10,433 bases of DNA, taken from positions 380-10,812 of the forward strand of contig VEPF01000015.1 in assembly GCA_012027055.1 (NCBI GenBank). Direction: 5' to 3'. Origin of the DNA: Gemmatimonadota bacterium (GTDB taxonomy: Bacteria; Gemmatimonadota; Gemmatimonadetes; Longimicrobiales; RSA9). Every line of letters begins with the position of its first letter. The stretch's first letter is position 1. This document shows, piece by piece, positions 1-7,011 of this stretch. The notes beneath the pieces are model-generated. The model was not told where the DNA came from, did no database searches, and saw nothing but the letters and a program-made list of their open reading frames with translations. A program made the position numbers and the translations under genes.

Positions 1-141
1 GCGCGCCGCGCTCGCCCGGCTCGCTTCGGCGGCCGCGGCGGGCACGGGCGCCACTTCACTGAGGGACTCGTCCGTGGACGGGCCCGGCTCACCTGCAGCG
101 GACGGCTCCCGGCCGTCCGTGGCGTCAGGCTTCGGGGTCAC
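1..141 (-). CDS. Probable N-terminal part of an unidentified gene (partial, runs off the left edge)
   Basis: An open frame of 47 codons from GTG at 141 to the window edge, overlapping the end of the preceding gene by 17 bases. The product starts M-T-P-K-P-D-A-T-D-G-R-E, is acidic and rich in Ala, Pro, Ser and Glu, and turns toward A-S-R-A-S-A-A-R at the edge, like a disordered leader ahead of a folded or membrane domain. The composition looks more protein-like than the Arg/Pro-rich alternative frame starting at another GTG about 45 bases downstream. GGAG lies 13 bases before the GTG, rather far. A GC-rich hairpin (99-119) falls inside this frame. No family can be named from this fragment. The start is uncertain and the true start could lie outside the window. 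Confidence 0.35.
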   Translation of the reverse strand, partial: MTPKPDATDGREPSAAGEPGPSTDESLSEVAPVPAAAAEASRASAAR

Positions 142-409
142 CAGGAGGGAGTTGCTCCGGGGGGGCCTTGCTCTCCAGCAGACGGTGCAGGAAGACGCTT
201 TCCTCGTCGAGGCGCTGCAGCTCGCGGCCGAGCCGTTCGACCTCGCTTTCCAGCGCGGTCAAGCGGTCGTTGCTGCCCGGCTCGGCCAGCTGGCGATCAC
301 GTTCCATGCGAGCCGCCAGGGCACGACCGACCTGCGAGTCGAGGACCACCGCGGTGAGCGGGATCATCAACGCGACCAGCAGCACGATCAGAACGAGTGT
401 GAATCCCAT
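125..409 (-). CDS. Small membrane-anchored coiled-coil protein, function unknown (94 aa)
   Basis: From ATG at 409 the product has 94 residues; a GTG six bases earlier (415) would add two. Residues 3-24 form one strongly hydrophobic span (G-F-T-L-V-L-I-V-L-L-V-A-L-M-I-P-L). After a charged stretch, residues about 45-77 show heptad-like spacing of leucines (L-T-A-L-E-S-E-V-E-R-L-G-R-E-L) consistent with a coiled coil, then a Pro-rich tail. The layout, an N-terminal anchor plus a short cytoplasmic coiled coil, resembles PspB of the phage-shock system in shape. I see no decisive sequence match and no pspA or pspC nearby, so no function is claimed. It begins nine bases after the bshC stop (three if the GTG is used), with no clear ribosome binding site, so it is probably translated by coupling. 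Confidence 0.75.
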   Translation of the reverse strand: MGFTLVLIVLLVALMIPLTAVVLDSQVGRALAARMERDRQLAEPGSNDRLTALESEVERLGRELQRLDEESVFLHRLLESKAPPEQLPPGDPEA

Positions 410-418
410 GGGCACGGG

Positions 419-2119
419 TTAAGCTATTCCGCGCGGGGACGGGGCGGCAAGCGCCTTCTCGGGGGAAATCACGCCCGCGAAGGCCGGGTGCTCCTCTCCC
501 AGCCGAACGGTGAGCGCGGCCAGCACGCACTCGAGCAGTTCCGGGCCGTAGCGCGCCAGGAACGGACAGACGTTCAGGGCGCGTTCCTGCGGAGCTCCGC
601 CGGGCTGCACCTGCGCCGCCGCCCGCCGCAGCTGTTCCAGGCGGGCAGCCTGCTCCCGTTCGGCGTGCCGGATGATCTTCTTCTCCATGGCCGTGACCTG
701 CGCGAGCGCCTGCCGGCGGGCGCTGAGCAGCGGGCCGTGCATTCCCGGGGCGGCGGCCGCGGCGGCTTCCGCGAGCGCGGCGTAGCCGTCGGCCAACCCG
801 GCTCTGAGTTTCCGCAGCTCGTCCATGATACCCGCCGGCAGGTCGCGGCGGATCACCAGCTCGAGCACCTCCTCGAGCGGCCGCTGCAGTTGGGCGAGGT
901 CCAGGCCGAAGCGGGCGAGGGCCCGTTTGACCGGTGGCTCGACCAGCGTCACGCTGTGCCGGGGGAACACCACCGGTGGCATGATGCCGTGGGCCTGGAA
1001 CAGGCAGCCGATCTGCGCGAAGTAGCTGGTTTCCGCCGGGCCGCCCACGTACGCCAGCGTCGGGAAGAGTGCGCTTTCCACGACCGGCCGCAGCAACACG
1101 TTGGGCGAGAACGCGGCGGGGTCGGCGGCCAGGCGGGCGCGCAGGTCGGCCCCGTCCAGCACCCTGCGGGTGCGGCGCAGCGCCCAGTTCCCGCCTTCCC
1201 GCACCAGGCGGTCACGGCCCTGTTCATCGGTGCAGAACACGTTGCTGGCTCCAGGGGCGACGCTCACCTGCGCGTGGTAACCATTGCGGAGCAGCGCTTC
1301 CGTCTGCCATGCCACCAGCGTCTCGTCCCGTTCCGCTGCCTCCAGTGCCGCCAGCAGCACCGGTGCGGCGTGCTCCTTGACCAGGGGGTGCGCGGAGCTG
1401 ACCAGGGCGATTTCCTGGCCATCGAACACCGCAGCGAGCGTGGCCTCGAACGCGGCGGCCATGCTCTGTCCGGGAGCGTACGCGGCACGCAACCGCGGCA
1501 CGAGCCGGTCCCGGAAGGTGGTGGCGGGGAGCAGGTCGCGGAGCTCGGCCACGGCCCGTGCCGCGGACTCGTCCAGGCGCCGCTCCGCCATCGGCAGGGG
1601 CGGCTCGTCGCCGCGAGCCGCGAGCTCGATGGGCTGCGGGTAGCCCCTGCCGTCCAGCACCGTGGCGCGGCAGACCACGGCCCAGTCGTGGTCGTCGGCC
1701 GCCGCCCAGAAGCGCGCCAGCACCGGGCGGCCGAGCAGACCCTCCAGTGCGCCCGCCAGCCGGATGGCCGACAGGGCCTTGTAGACGGTGTAGAGCGGGC
1801 CCGTGAAGAGCCCGGTCTGCTGCCCCGTGGTGACGAAGTACCCGCCCCCGTCGAGGATGCGGGCGAGCTTGCCGCGGGCGGCCGCGCTCAGCGCCGTGAT
1901 GCTCCCCGCCATGCGCCGGCGGGCGGCGGGATCCAGCCGCGCGTCCACTTCCGCTGCCTTGCGCCGGTATGCGGCCGGATCGGCCGGGTGGCCGCTGAAG
2001 AAGCCGGCCGCAGCCGTGGTACCTGCCAGGTAGTCCCGGAGTAGTCGCGAGCCCGACAACGGCTGGACGACGATCTCCGGCAGCATGCCGGCGGTCGGCA
2101 TGATCCCGCTCCGGCTCAT
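419..2119 (-). CDS. bshC: Bacillithiol biosynthesis cysteine-adding enzyme BshC
   Basis: 566 residues; family members are about 530-560. BshC joins L-cysteine to glucosaminyl-malate in the last step of bacillithiol synthesis, the cytoplasmic low-molecular-weight thiol of Firmicutes, Deinococcus and several FCB/Acidobacteria lineages. The nucleotide-fold core shows T-T-G-Q-Q-T-G-L-F-T-G-P-L-Y-T (97-111), W-A-A-A-D-D-H-D (138-145) and S-S-A-H-P-L-V-K (241-248). Further on are N-V-L-L-R-P (340-345), A-Y-V-G-G-P-A-E (356-363) and, near the end, Q-E-R-A-L-N-V-C-P-F-L-A-R-Y-G (511-525). Residues about 430-505 are Ala/Leu/Glu/Arg-rich and probably form the coiled-coil segment known from B. subtilis BshC. 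The frame stays open to 2386, but that part overlaps rlmH; the AAAGGA site and the ATGA overlap favour 2119. bshA and bshB are not in the window. Confidence 0.96.
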   Translation of the reverse strand: MSRSGIMPTAGMLPEIVVQPLSGSRLLRDYLAGTTAAAGFFSGHPADPAAYRRKAAEVDARLDPAARRRMAGSITALSAAARGKLARILDGGGYFVTTGQQTGLFTGPLYTVYKALSAIRLAGALEGLLGRPVLARFWAAADDHDWAVVCRATVLDGRGYPQPIELAARGDEPPLPMAERRLDESAARAVAELRDLLPATTFRDRLVPRLRAAYAPGQSMAAAFEATLAAVFDGQEIALVSSAHPLVKEHAAPVLLAALEAAERDETLVAWQTEALLRNGYHAQVSVAPGASNVFCTDEQGRDRLVREGGNWALRRTRRVLDGADLRARLAADPAAFSPNVLLRPVVESALFPTLAYVGGPAETSYFAQIGCLFQAHGIMPPVVFPRHSVTLVEPPVKRALARFGLDLAQLQRPLEEVLELVIRRDLPAGIMDELRKLRAGLADGYAALAEAAAAAAPGMHGPLLSARRQALAQVTAMEKKIIRHAEREQAARLEQLRRAAAQVQPGGAPQERALNVCPFLARYGPELLECVLAALTVRLGEEHPAFAGVISPEKALAAPSPRGIA

Positions 2120-2592
2120 TCCGATCCTTTGTGATAGGGCTCGCCGCGGGCGATCGTGCCCGCGCGGTACAGCTGTTCGGCCAGCACCAGCCGCGCCAGC
2201 TCGTGCGGCAGTGTGAAATCCGACAGCCGCACCTGCCGGCGAGCGGCGCGCAGCACTGAGTCCGACAGACCGACGGCACCGCCAATGGCGAATGCCACGC
2301 CCGGTCGTCCCGCCGCGGCCGCAGCGGCGAGCTGCTTTGCCAGGGCCGCAGAGCTCAATCCCTCGCCGTTCCGGGTCAGGGCCCACAGCTCCAGGCCCGG
2401 ACCGACCCGCTGCAGGATGCGGTCTCCCTCGGCTGCCCGCACCCGCGCCGCGCTGGCGCCCCGCCCCGCCCGTTCTCCCTTCACTTCGATGATTTCTAGG
2501 TTCCAGTACCGGCCGGCGCGCGCCTCGTAGTCCGCGGTCGCCTCTCCCAGCAGGCTCCCCGCCCGTCCTACCGCGATCACCTGGATGCGCAT
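2116..2592 (-). CDS. rlmH: 23S rRNA (pseudouridine1915-N3)-methyltransferase RlmH
   Basis: 158 residues, the usual RlmH size (about 155-160). This SPOUT (trefoil-knot) methyltransferase uses SAM to methylate pseudouridine 1915 in helix 69 of 23S rRNA on the assembled 70S ribosome. The knot region is clear: F-A-I-G-G-A-V-G-L-S (101-110), then L-S-D-F-T-L-P-H-E-L-A-R (123-134), E-Q-L-Y-R-A (139-144) and the C-terminal P-Y-H-K (152-155), with a three-residue tail. The N-terminus M-R-I-Q-V-I-A-V-G-R is also typical, which supports the ATG at 2592. It follows nadB after 60 bases, the largest gap in the window, and overlaps bshC by ATGA (2116-2119). The ribosome binding site is weak. Confidence 0.96.
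   Translation of the reverse strand: MRIQVIAVGRAGSLLGEATADYEARAGRYWNLEIIEVKGERAGRGASAARVRAAEGDRILQRVGPGLELWALTRNGEGLSSAALAKQLAAAAAAGRPGVAFAIGGAVGLSDSVLRAARRQVRLSDFTLPHELARLVLAEQLYRAGTIARGEPYHKGSE
2125..2130 (-). promoter_or_regulatory. Ribosome binding site deciding the bshC start
   Basis: AAAGGA on the minus strand, five bases before the ATG at 2119, inside the end of rlmH. It favours this start over the in-frame opening that reaches back to 2386 and over the next internal ATG six codons in. Confidence 0.65.
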
Positions 2593-2652
2593 GGCTTCAG
2601 CTGCCCTGCCCCGGGGCCCACGGTCCGCACACCAGGACGCATGCGCGCGCGC

Positions 2653-4251
2653 TCAATCGGCTCCCTCCTCCGCCACCAGCACGGTATCGCGCAGGAAGCG
2701 CTCGTTGTCGCGGTACGGGTGATCGACGTTGTAGTGCAGGCCGCGACTTTCGCGGCGGCGGCGGGCGCAGCGGATGCTGAGCTCCGCGACCTGCACCAGG
2801 TTGCGGAGCTCGATGGTATCGGGATCGCGGGAGCAGGCGCCGCCCGCCCGCAGGGCGGCCTCGTGCAGCCCGGCGGCAGCCCCGGCCGCGTGCTCGAGCC
2901 GCTCGTCGCTGCGCACGATCCCGACGTCATCCCACATGAGTTGCCGGAGCGTGCGGCGCAGCTCGGCCACCTCGACCGGCGCCGGCGCAGCAGGGCTGGG
3001 TGCCAACTCCACGGATGTGGCGTCGAGCACATAGCCGGTCGCCGCGGCCGCCAGCTCGACCGGCAGTTCGTCGCTCGCCCGGTGGCTGTAGACCACGGCC
3101 TCGAGCAACGAGTTCGACGCCAGTCGATTCGCTCCGTGCACGCCGGTGCAGGCCACCTCGCCCGCCGCGAACAGGCCGGGCAGGCTGGTACGTCCCACGT
3201 CATCGGTGCGGACGCCACCGCAGGCGTAGTGGGCGGCCGGCACGACCGGCAACGGCTCGCGCACCATGTCGATGCCACGCGCTGCGCACTCGGCCATGAT
3301 CCCGGGGAAACGCCGCGCGATGTGGTCGGAGGAGATGGGTGACAGATCGAGCAGCACGTGCGGCTCGCCGCTGCGCTTGAGGTGCCGGTCGATGTGGCGC
3401 GCCACGATGTCACGCGGGGCGAGCGAGCCGAGCTCGTGGTCGATGGGCAGCAGCGCCCCGTCCAGCGTGCGCAGCACGGCCCCCTCGCCGCGCACTGCCT
3501 CGGAGATCAGGAAGGCACGCGCCTCGGCCGGATAGAGCGCGGTGGGGTGAAACTGCATGAACTCGAGGTTCGCCACCGCCACGCCGGCCCGGTAGGCCAT
3601 GGCCACGCCGTCACCGGTCGCGATCGCCGGATTGGTGGTGTGCCGATACGCCTGTCCCAGCCCGCCGGTGGCCAGCAGCGTTACCGACGCCTGCACCTCG
3701 ATCAGCACGCCGGCGCGGTGATCCAGGATCAAGGCCCCGCCGCAGCGGCGCCTGCCAGTGGCCGGGTGGTGGCGCACCAGGAGATCGATGGCCAGGTGAT
3801 CGTCGAACACGTGCACCCGCGGGTGGCTGGCCACCGCAGCCAGCAGGGCGCGCTCGATCTCGCGCCCGGTGAGGTCGCCGGCGTGCACCACGCGGCGGCG
3901 CGAGTGGCCGCCCTCGCGGCCGAGCGACAGGGACCCACCCGGGGCCGTGAACTGCACGCCCCAGTGCATCAGGTCACGGATGCGGTCGGAACCCTCGCGC
4001 GCCAGCAGCTCGACCGCCTCGCGGTGGCACAGGCCGGCCCCGGCCACGAGCGTGTCGCGCACGTGCAGCTCGACCGAGTCGTCTTCCGCCATCACGGCGG
4101 CGATCCCGCCCTGGGCGTAGTTCGTGCTCGACTCGGCCCGCTCCTTCTTGGTCATGACGCCGACGGTGCCGTGCTCCGCGGCGCGCAGGGCGTAGCTCAG
4201 TCCCGCGATGCCGCTGCCGATCACGAGTATGTCGACGCTGTGGTTCTTCAT
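2653..4251 (-). CDS. nadB: L-aspartate oxidase NadB
   Basis: 532 residues (E. coli 540). This FAD enzyme oxidises L-aspartate to iminoaspartate, which NadA converts to quinolinate for NAD synthesis. The Rossmann dinucleotide motif is G-S-G-I-A-G (12-17). S-S-T-N-Y-A-Q-G-G (41-49), G-R-E-G-G-H (111-116), Q-F-H-P-T-A-L-Y (233-240), R-G-E-G-A (254-258), P-R-D-I-V-A-R (279-285), A-H-Y-A-C-G-G-V (340-347) and G-A-N-R-L-A-S-N-S-L-L-E (373-384) cover the flavin and dicarboxylate sites, with the active-site Glu, His and Arg residues in place. The C-terminal helical domain ends with R-N-L-V-Q-V-A-E-L and E-S-R-G-L-H-Y, as in E. coli NadB and unlike the succinate dehydrogenase subunit. No nadA or nadC is present. 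It is joined to lpxK by ATGA, so it is translated with the lipid A genes despite its unrelated role. Confidence 0.97.
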   Translation of the reverse strand: MKNHSVDILVIGSGIAGLSYALRAAEHGTVGVMTKKERAESSTNYAQGGIAAVMAEDDSVELHVRDTLVAGAGLCHREAVELLAREGSDRIRDLMHWGVQFTAPGGSLSLGREGGHSRRRVVHAGDLTGREIERALLAAVASHPRVHVFDDHLAIDLLVRHHPATGRRRCGGALILDHRAGVLIEVQASVTLLATGGLGQAYRHTTNPAIATGDGVAMAYRAGVAVANLEFMQFHPTALYPAEARAFLISEAVRGEGAVLRTLDGALLPIDHELGSLAPRDIVARHIDRHLKRSGEPHVLLDLSPISSDHIARRFPGIMAECAARGIDMVREPLPVVPAAHYACGGVRTDDVGRTSLPGLFAAGEVACTGVHGANRLASNSLLEAVVYSHRASDELPVELAAAATGYVLDATSVELAPSPAAPAPVEVAELRRTLRQLMWDDVGIVRSDERLEHAAGAAAGLHEAALRAGGACSRDPDTIELRNLVQVAELSIRCARRRRESRGLHYNVDHPYRDNERFLRDTVLVAEEGAD

Positions 4252-5255
4252 CCTCGCAGTACTCCGTCCAGCGCAGCCTGCAACTCGCGCTCACCCGCTT
4301 CCAGCAGGACTTCCTGCCGCAACACCCACACCCGGCCGGCCGGTACCAGCCGCTCCAGCTTCACCCAGTCCTTCTCGGTGGTCCCGATCGGACCGTCGCC
4401 GGCGCGCGCCAGGATCAGCGCCGCATCGCTGGCCCGGTAGCGGTGATGATCGCGCCAGCACAACTGACCGGCGAGCAGCGCGCCCGCAGTGCGGGCATTA
4501 TCGAGAAAGGAACCCGGGTCCGCCACCGCCGCCACGGCCAGGGCCGGCTCCACGGGGGCATCCGCCGCCCGGTCCTGGTGATCCCAGCCGGCCGGCCTGA
4601 GTCGGAGTCGCAGGATTGGCACGTCCGGTGCGAGCCGTGCCAGCTCCGCGGTCGCGGCCGCGGCCCGGCCTGGCGAGGCGGCGCGTCGGGTCACGACGAT
4701 GAGGTGGGCGCGCCGCGCGCTCTCCGCCGCCTCGCGCCAGCCGCCGCGCGGCAGCAGGCGGCGGCGCTCACTCCACGACTCGGCCGCGACCAGCAGCAGG
4801 TCCAGGTCACGGCCCAACCGCCGGTGTTGAAAGCCGTCATCCAGCACCAGCACGTCCGCACCGAGGGCCAGGGCTCGCGCCGCACCGGCCACGCGGTCCC
4901 GCATGGCCACCACCGGCAACCCCGGCGCCCAGCGCCGGTGCAGCTCCGGTTCGTCTTCCGCATAGCCGCCGTGCAGCAGCGCCGGCCGCCGGCCGCGCGC
5001 ACGCAGCCCGCGCAGCAACCAGGCCGCCACCGGTGTCTTGCCGGACCCGCCCACGGTCAGATAGCCGACGCTGCTCACCGGCACGTTGACCCGGGCCACG
5101 GGCAGCAGCCCGCGCTGGAAGCCGAAGTTCCTCGCCGCGACCGCGGCGCGGTAGCCCCACTCGGCGGGGGCGGTCACCGCGTCGAGCGCGACGCCGGCCG
5201 GGCCTAGGCGACCCGCCCACCAGCTGGTGACCAGCTCAGCCGCGGACCAGCGCAT
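4248..5255 (-). CDS. lpxK: Tetraacyldisaccharide 4'-kinase LpxK
   Basis: 335 residues (E. coli 328). LpxK phosphorylates the 4' position of the lipid A disaccharide with ATP at the inner membrane. The Walker A loop is G-G-S-G-K-T-P (69-75), preceded by V-G-Y-L-T-V. D-E-P (101-103), D-D-G-F-Q-H-R-R-L (139-147), D-H-H-R-Y (269-273) and T-T-E-K-D-W-V-K-L (292-300) match the family and supply the expected aspartates and histidine of the active site. The segment usually written S-R-G-Y-G, just before D-E-P, reads H-G-G-Y-A (95-99), so its conserved arginine is absent. The N-terminal 50 residues contain the amphipathic membrane-contact helix region. The ATG at 5255 lies in the end of the DUF374 gene, with GGGGAAG a few bases upstream. 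Its stop overlaps the nadB start by ATGA (4248-4251). Confidence 0.95.
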   Translation of the reverse strand: MRWSAAELVTSWWAGRLGPAGVALDAVTAPAEWGYRAAVAARNFGFQRGLLPVARVNVPVSSVGYLTVGGSGKTPVAAWLLRGLRARGRRPALLHGGYAEDEPELHRRWAPGLPVVAMRDRVAGAARALALGADVLVLDDGFQHRRLGRDLDLLLVAAESWSERRRLLPRGGWREAAESARRAHLIVVTRRAASPGRAAAATAELARLAPDVPILRLRLRPAGWDHQDRAADAPVEPALAVAAVADPGSFLDNARTAGALLAGQLCWRDHHRYRASDAALILARAGDGPIGTTEKDWVKLERLVPAGRVWVLRQEVLLEAGERELQAALDGVLRG

Positions 5256-5886
5256 CCACTTCCCCGGTGAGGGCGTTCATGGCCGCAGCCACCTCGGCTT
5301 GTTTCCGCTCGAGCTCGGCCTGGTCGGCATCGGGCGCCACGAATATGGGATCGCCGAATGCTACCAGCACCCTGGTGAAGGCGTGCGGCACCAGGAAGCG
5401 GTCCCAGCGGCCGTAGTAGGACCCCCGGCGGGCCGCCGCGGAAGTGGGCACGATCGGCAAGCCGGTGGCCAGGGCAGCGTGCAGCACGCCCGGCTTCAGT
5501 TGCTGGAACGGACCGCGTGGCCCGTCTGGCGTGAACACCAGGCAGCGGCCGGCGCGCGCGACCTCCAGCATTTCGCGCAGTGCCTGTCTGCCGCCGCGCG
5601 AGCTCGAACCTCGCACCGGCGCGTATCCCCAGTCCATGGCGATGCGCGCGATGTACTCGCCATCCGCGCTGTGGCTGATCATCGGGACGTAACCTCGGCC
5701 GCGGAAATGCCAGGTGAGGGGGAGCAGGCGGCCATGCCACAACGAGAAGATCACGGGCTGGCCCCGCGCGACCATGTCCAGGATCGGGGCAGTGCCCCGC
5801 TCGCCGAACCGGCAGGTGCGCATGAGCGCGGAAAGGCAAATGCGGGCCGCGCCCGCGCCGATGCGGAGCTTCAGCTCCCGTTTCAT
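5236..5886 (-). CDS. DUF374 lysophospholipid-acyltransferase-like protein, probable lipid A secondary acyltransferase (LpxJ-like)
   Basis: 216 residues with the DUF374 pattern: hydrophobic strand plus L-W-H-G-R-L-L (49-55), S-H-S-A-D-G-E-Y-I-A (71-80), R-G-S-S-S-R-G-G (92-99), F-T-P-D-G-P-R-G-P (118-126) and K-P-G-V-L-H-A-A-L-A-T-G-L-P-I-V-P (131-147). It ends with W-D-R-F...F-G-D-P-I (161-181), also typical. DUF374 includes LpxJ of Campylobacter and Helicobacter, which adds a secondary acyl chain to lipid A and is unrelated in family to LpxL/LpxM. Its place between lpxB and lpxK supports a lipid A role; which chain is acylated cannot be read from the sequence. No N-terminal transmembrane anchor is obvious; residues 10-22 are only mildly hydrophobic. 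It overlaps lpxK by 20 bases. In many lipid A clusters waaA follows a gene of this type; here it does not. Confidence 0.88.
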   Translation of the reverse strand: MKRELKLRIGAGAARICLSALMRTCRFGERGTAPILDMVARGQPVIFSLWHGRLLPLTWHFRGRGYVPMISHSADGEYIARIAMDWGYAPVRGSSSRGGRQALREMLEVARAGRCLVFTPDGPRGPFQQLKPGVLHAALATGLPIVPTSAAARRGSYYGRWDRFLVPHAFTRVLVAFGDPIFVAPDADQAELERKQAEVAAAMNALTGEVDALVRG

Positions 5887-7007
5887 GCGATCAGTTCGGC
5901 GGCGAGGGCCACCACCCGCTCGGCCACCGTGGCGCCGTCGCTGGCCGGTATCAGCCGGTGGCGCACCCGGGCGAGCGCCGCACGGGCATCTTCCCGGGCC
6001 GCTCCTCCCGGCAGCAACGGCAACACAGCCGCGGCCAGTGACTCAGGGGTGGCGGCGTCCTGGATCAGCTCTTCGGCAATCCGTTCCCCGGCGATCAGGT
6101 TGGCCAGCGCGATATGCGGCACCCGGACCAGTCGGCGAGCCAGGGCGAAGGAGATCGGGTGCATCCGGTAGGCGACCACCAGCGGCGTGTCGGTCAGGGC
6201 CGCCTGCAGCGTACTGGTTCCCGACTTGACCAGGGCCGCATCCGCGTGGTGGAGCAGTTCCCACGCGTCGGTCACGAACGGGAACGCGGTGTCGCGATAG
6301 GCCGACGTCGGCACTGAGCCGCCCGCCGCGATCACCGGCTGCACTCCTGGCCGCGCTTTCCTGACCAGTTCAGCCGCGCGCTCGAACAGGCGCAAATGCC
6401 GCGCGACTTCCTGCGCGCGCGATCCCGGGAAGAGAGCCAGCACCGGATCGGCCGGCGAGAGCCCGAGCTGTTCCAGGAAACCGGCACGGGTGCCGTGCGG
6501 GCCCGGGAGATCCAGCAGCGGGTGACCCACGAAGCGCGCATCGGCACCGGCGGCGCGGAACAACTCCGCTTCGAAGGGCAGGATGACTGCGAGCCGATCG
6601 GCCGAGCGGGCCAGCTGGGGCATGCGGCTCCGGTGCCACGCCCACACCTGCGGAGCGATGTAATAGAGCACCGGGATGCCGCGCGCCCGCGCCCGGCGTG
6701 CCAGTCGGAGGTTGAACCCCGGGTAGTCGATGGGAACCACGAGCACCGGGCGGCGCGCCGCGAGCGAGCGCTGCACGCGTCGCATGAGCCGGATGAAGAA
6801 GGGCAGGTGCTTCGCCACCTCCGCGAAGCCCATGACGGCGAGTTCGTCGGTGTGCGCGAGCAGGTCGACGCCGGCCTCCTGCATGAGCGGTCCGCCCAGG
6901 CCGTAGAGCCGGGCGTCCGGCCAGCGGCGCAGCAGCGCCCGGGCGAGGGCGGCGCCGTGCAGGTCGCCGGATGCCTCGCCTGCCGACAGCAGGATGGTAG
7001 GCGTCAC
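5883..7007 (-). CDS. lpxB: Lipid-A-disaccharide synthase LpxB
   Basis: A 374-residue GT19 glycosyltransferase (E. coli 382). It joins UDP-2,3-diacylglucosamine to lipid X (2,3-diacylglucosamine-1-phosphate), giving the beta-1,6 disaccharide, at the inner face of the cytoplasmic membrane. Visible motifs in order: G-E-A-S-G-D (10-15), I-D-Y-P-G-F-N-L (93-100), Y-Y-I-A-P-Q-V-W-A-W (115-124), F-V-G-H-P (159-163), F-P-G-S-R-A-Q-E (193-200), S-G-T-S-T-L-Q (262-268) and the C-terminal P-H-I-A-L-A-N-L-I-A-G-E (297-308). The start is GTG at 7007, placing G-E-A-S-G-D at the expected distance from the N-terminus; a GTG two bases earlier runs straight into TGA. It overlaps the DUF374 gene by ATGA (5883-5886). 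Its lipid X substrate needs an LpxH, LpxI or LpxG enzyme not encoded here. Confidence 0.97.
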   Translation of the reverse strand: MTPTILLSAGEASGDLHGAALARALLRRWPDARLYGLGGPLMQEAGVDLLAHTDELAVMGFAEVAKHLPFFIRLMRRVQRSLAARRPVLVVPIDYPGFNLRLARRARARGIPVLYYIAPQVWAWHRSRMPQLARSADRLAVILPFEAELFRAAGADARFVGHPLLDLPGPHGTRAGFLEQLGLSPADPVLALFPGSRAQEVARHLRLFERAAELVRKARPGVQPVIAAGGSVPTSAYRDTAFPFVTDAWELLHHADAALVKSGTSTLQAALTDTPLVVAYRMHPISFALARRLVRVPHIALANLIAGERIAEELIQDAATPESLAAAVLPLLPGGAAREDARAALARVRHRLIPASDGATVAERVVALAAELIA

Positions 7008-7011
7008 ACCC

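Noticed and set aside
74..2044. A 656-codon open frame on the plus strand opposite bshC
   Set aside because: The product is Arg/Gln/His/Gly-rich with no domain I recognise. It lies antisense to a clear bshC, and long antisense frames are expected where GC-rich third positions remove stop codons.
1224..2285. 353-codon minus-strand frame inside bshC and rlmH
   Set aside because: It is in another frame of the same strand as bshC and rlmH, is Arg/Gly/Pro-rich and has no motifs; both real genes carry clear family signatures through this region.
2120..2386. N-terminal extension of bshC by 89 codons
   Set aside because: It lies wholly within rlmH, its translation is Arg/Gly-rich and unlike BshC, and the ATG at 2119 has a good ribosome binding site and ATGA overlap.
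2593..2652. Possible terminator between nadB and rlmH (GGGCCCCGGGGC-like GC block)
   Set aside because: The self-complementary GC block leaves almost no loop and there is no U-run; it does not look like an intrinsic terminator.
2653..4251. Succinate dehydrogenase/fumarate reductase flavoprotein as alternative identity for nadB
   Set aside because: The two families share the FAD fold, but the C-terminal R-N-L-V-Q-V-A-E-L and E-S-R-G-L-H-Y segments, the 532-residue length and the lack of sdhB/sdhC neighbours fit NadB.
3358..4440. Long plus-strand frame opposite nadB and lpxK
   Set aside because: It crosses two well-supported minus-strand genes, is low-complexity (Arg, His, Gly, Gln) and shows no motif. 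The same applies to plus-strand frames at 5227-6171, 6396-7139, 7391-8320, 8284-9066 and 9038-9811.
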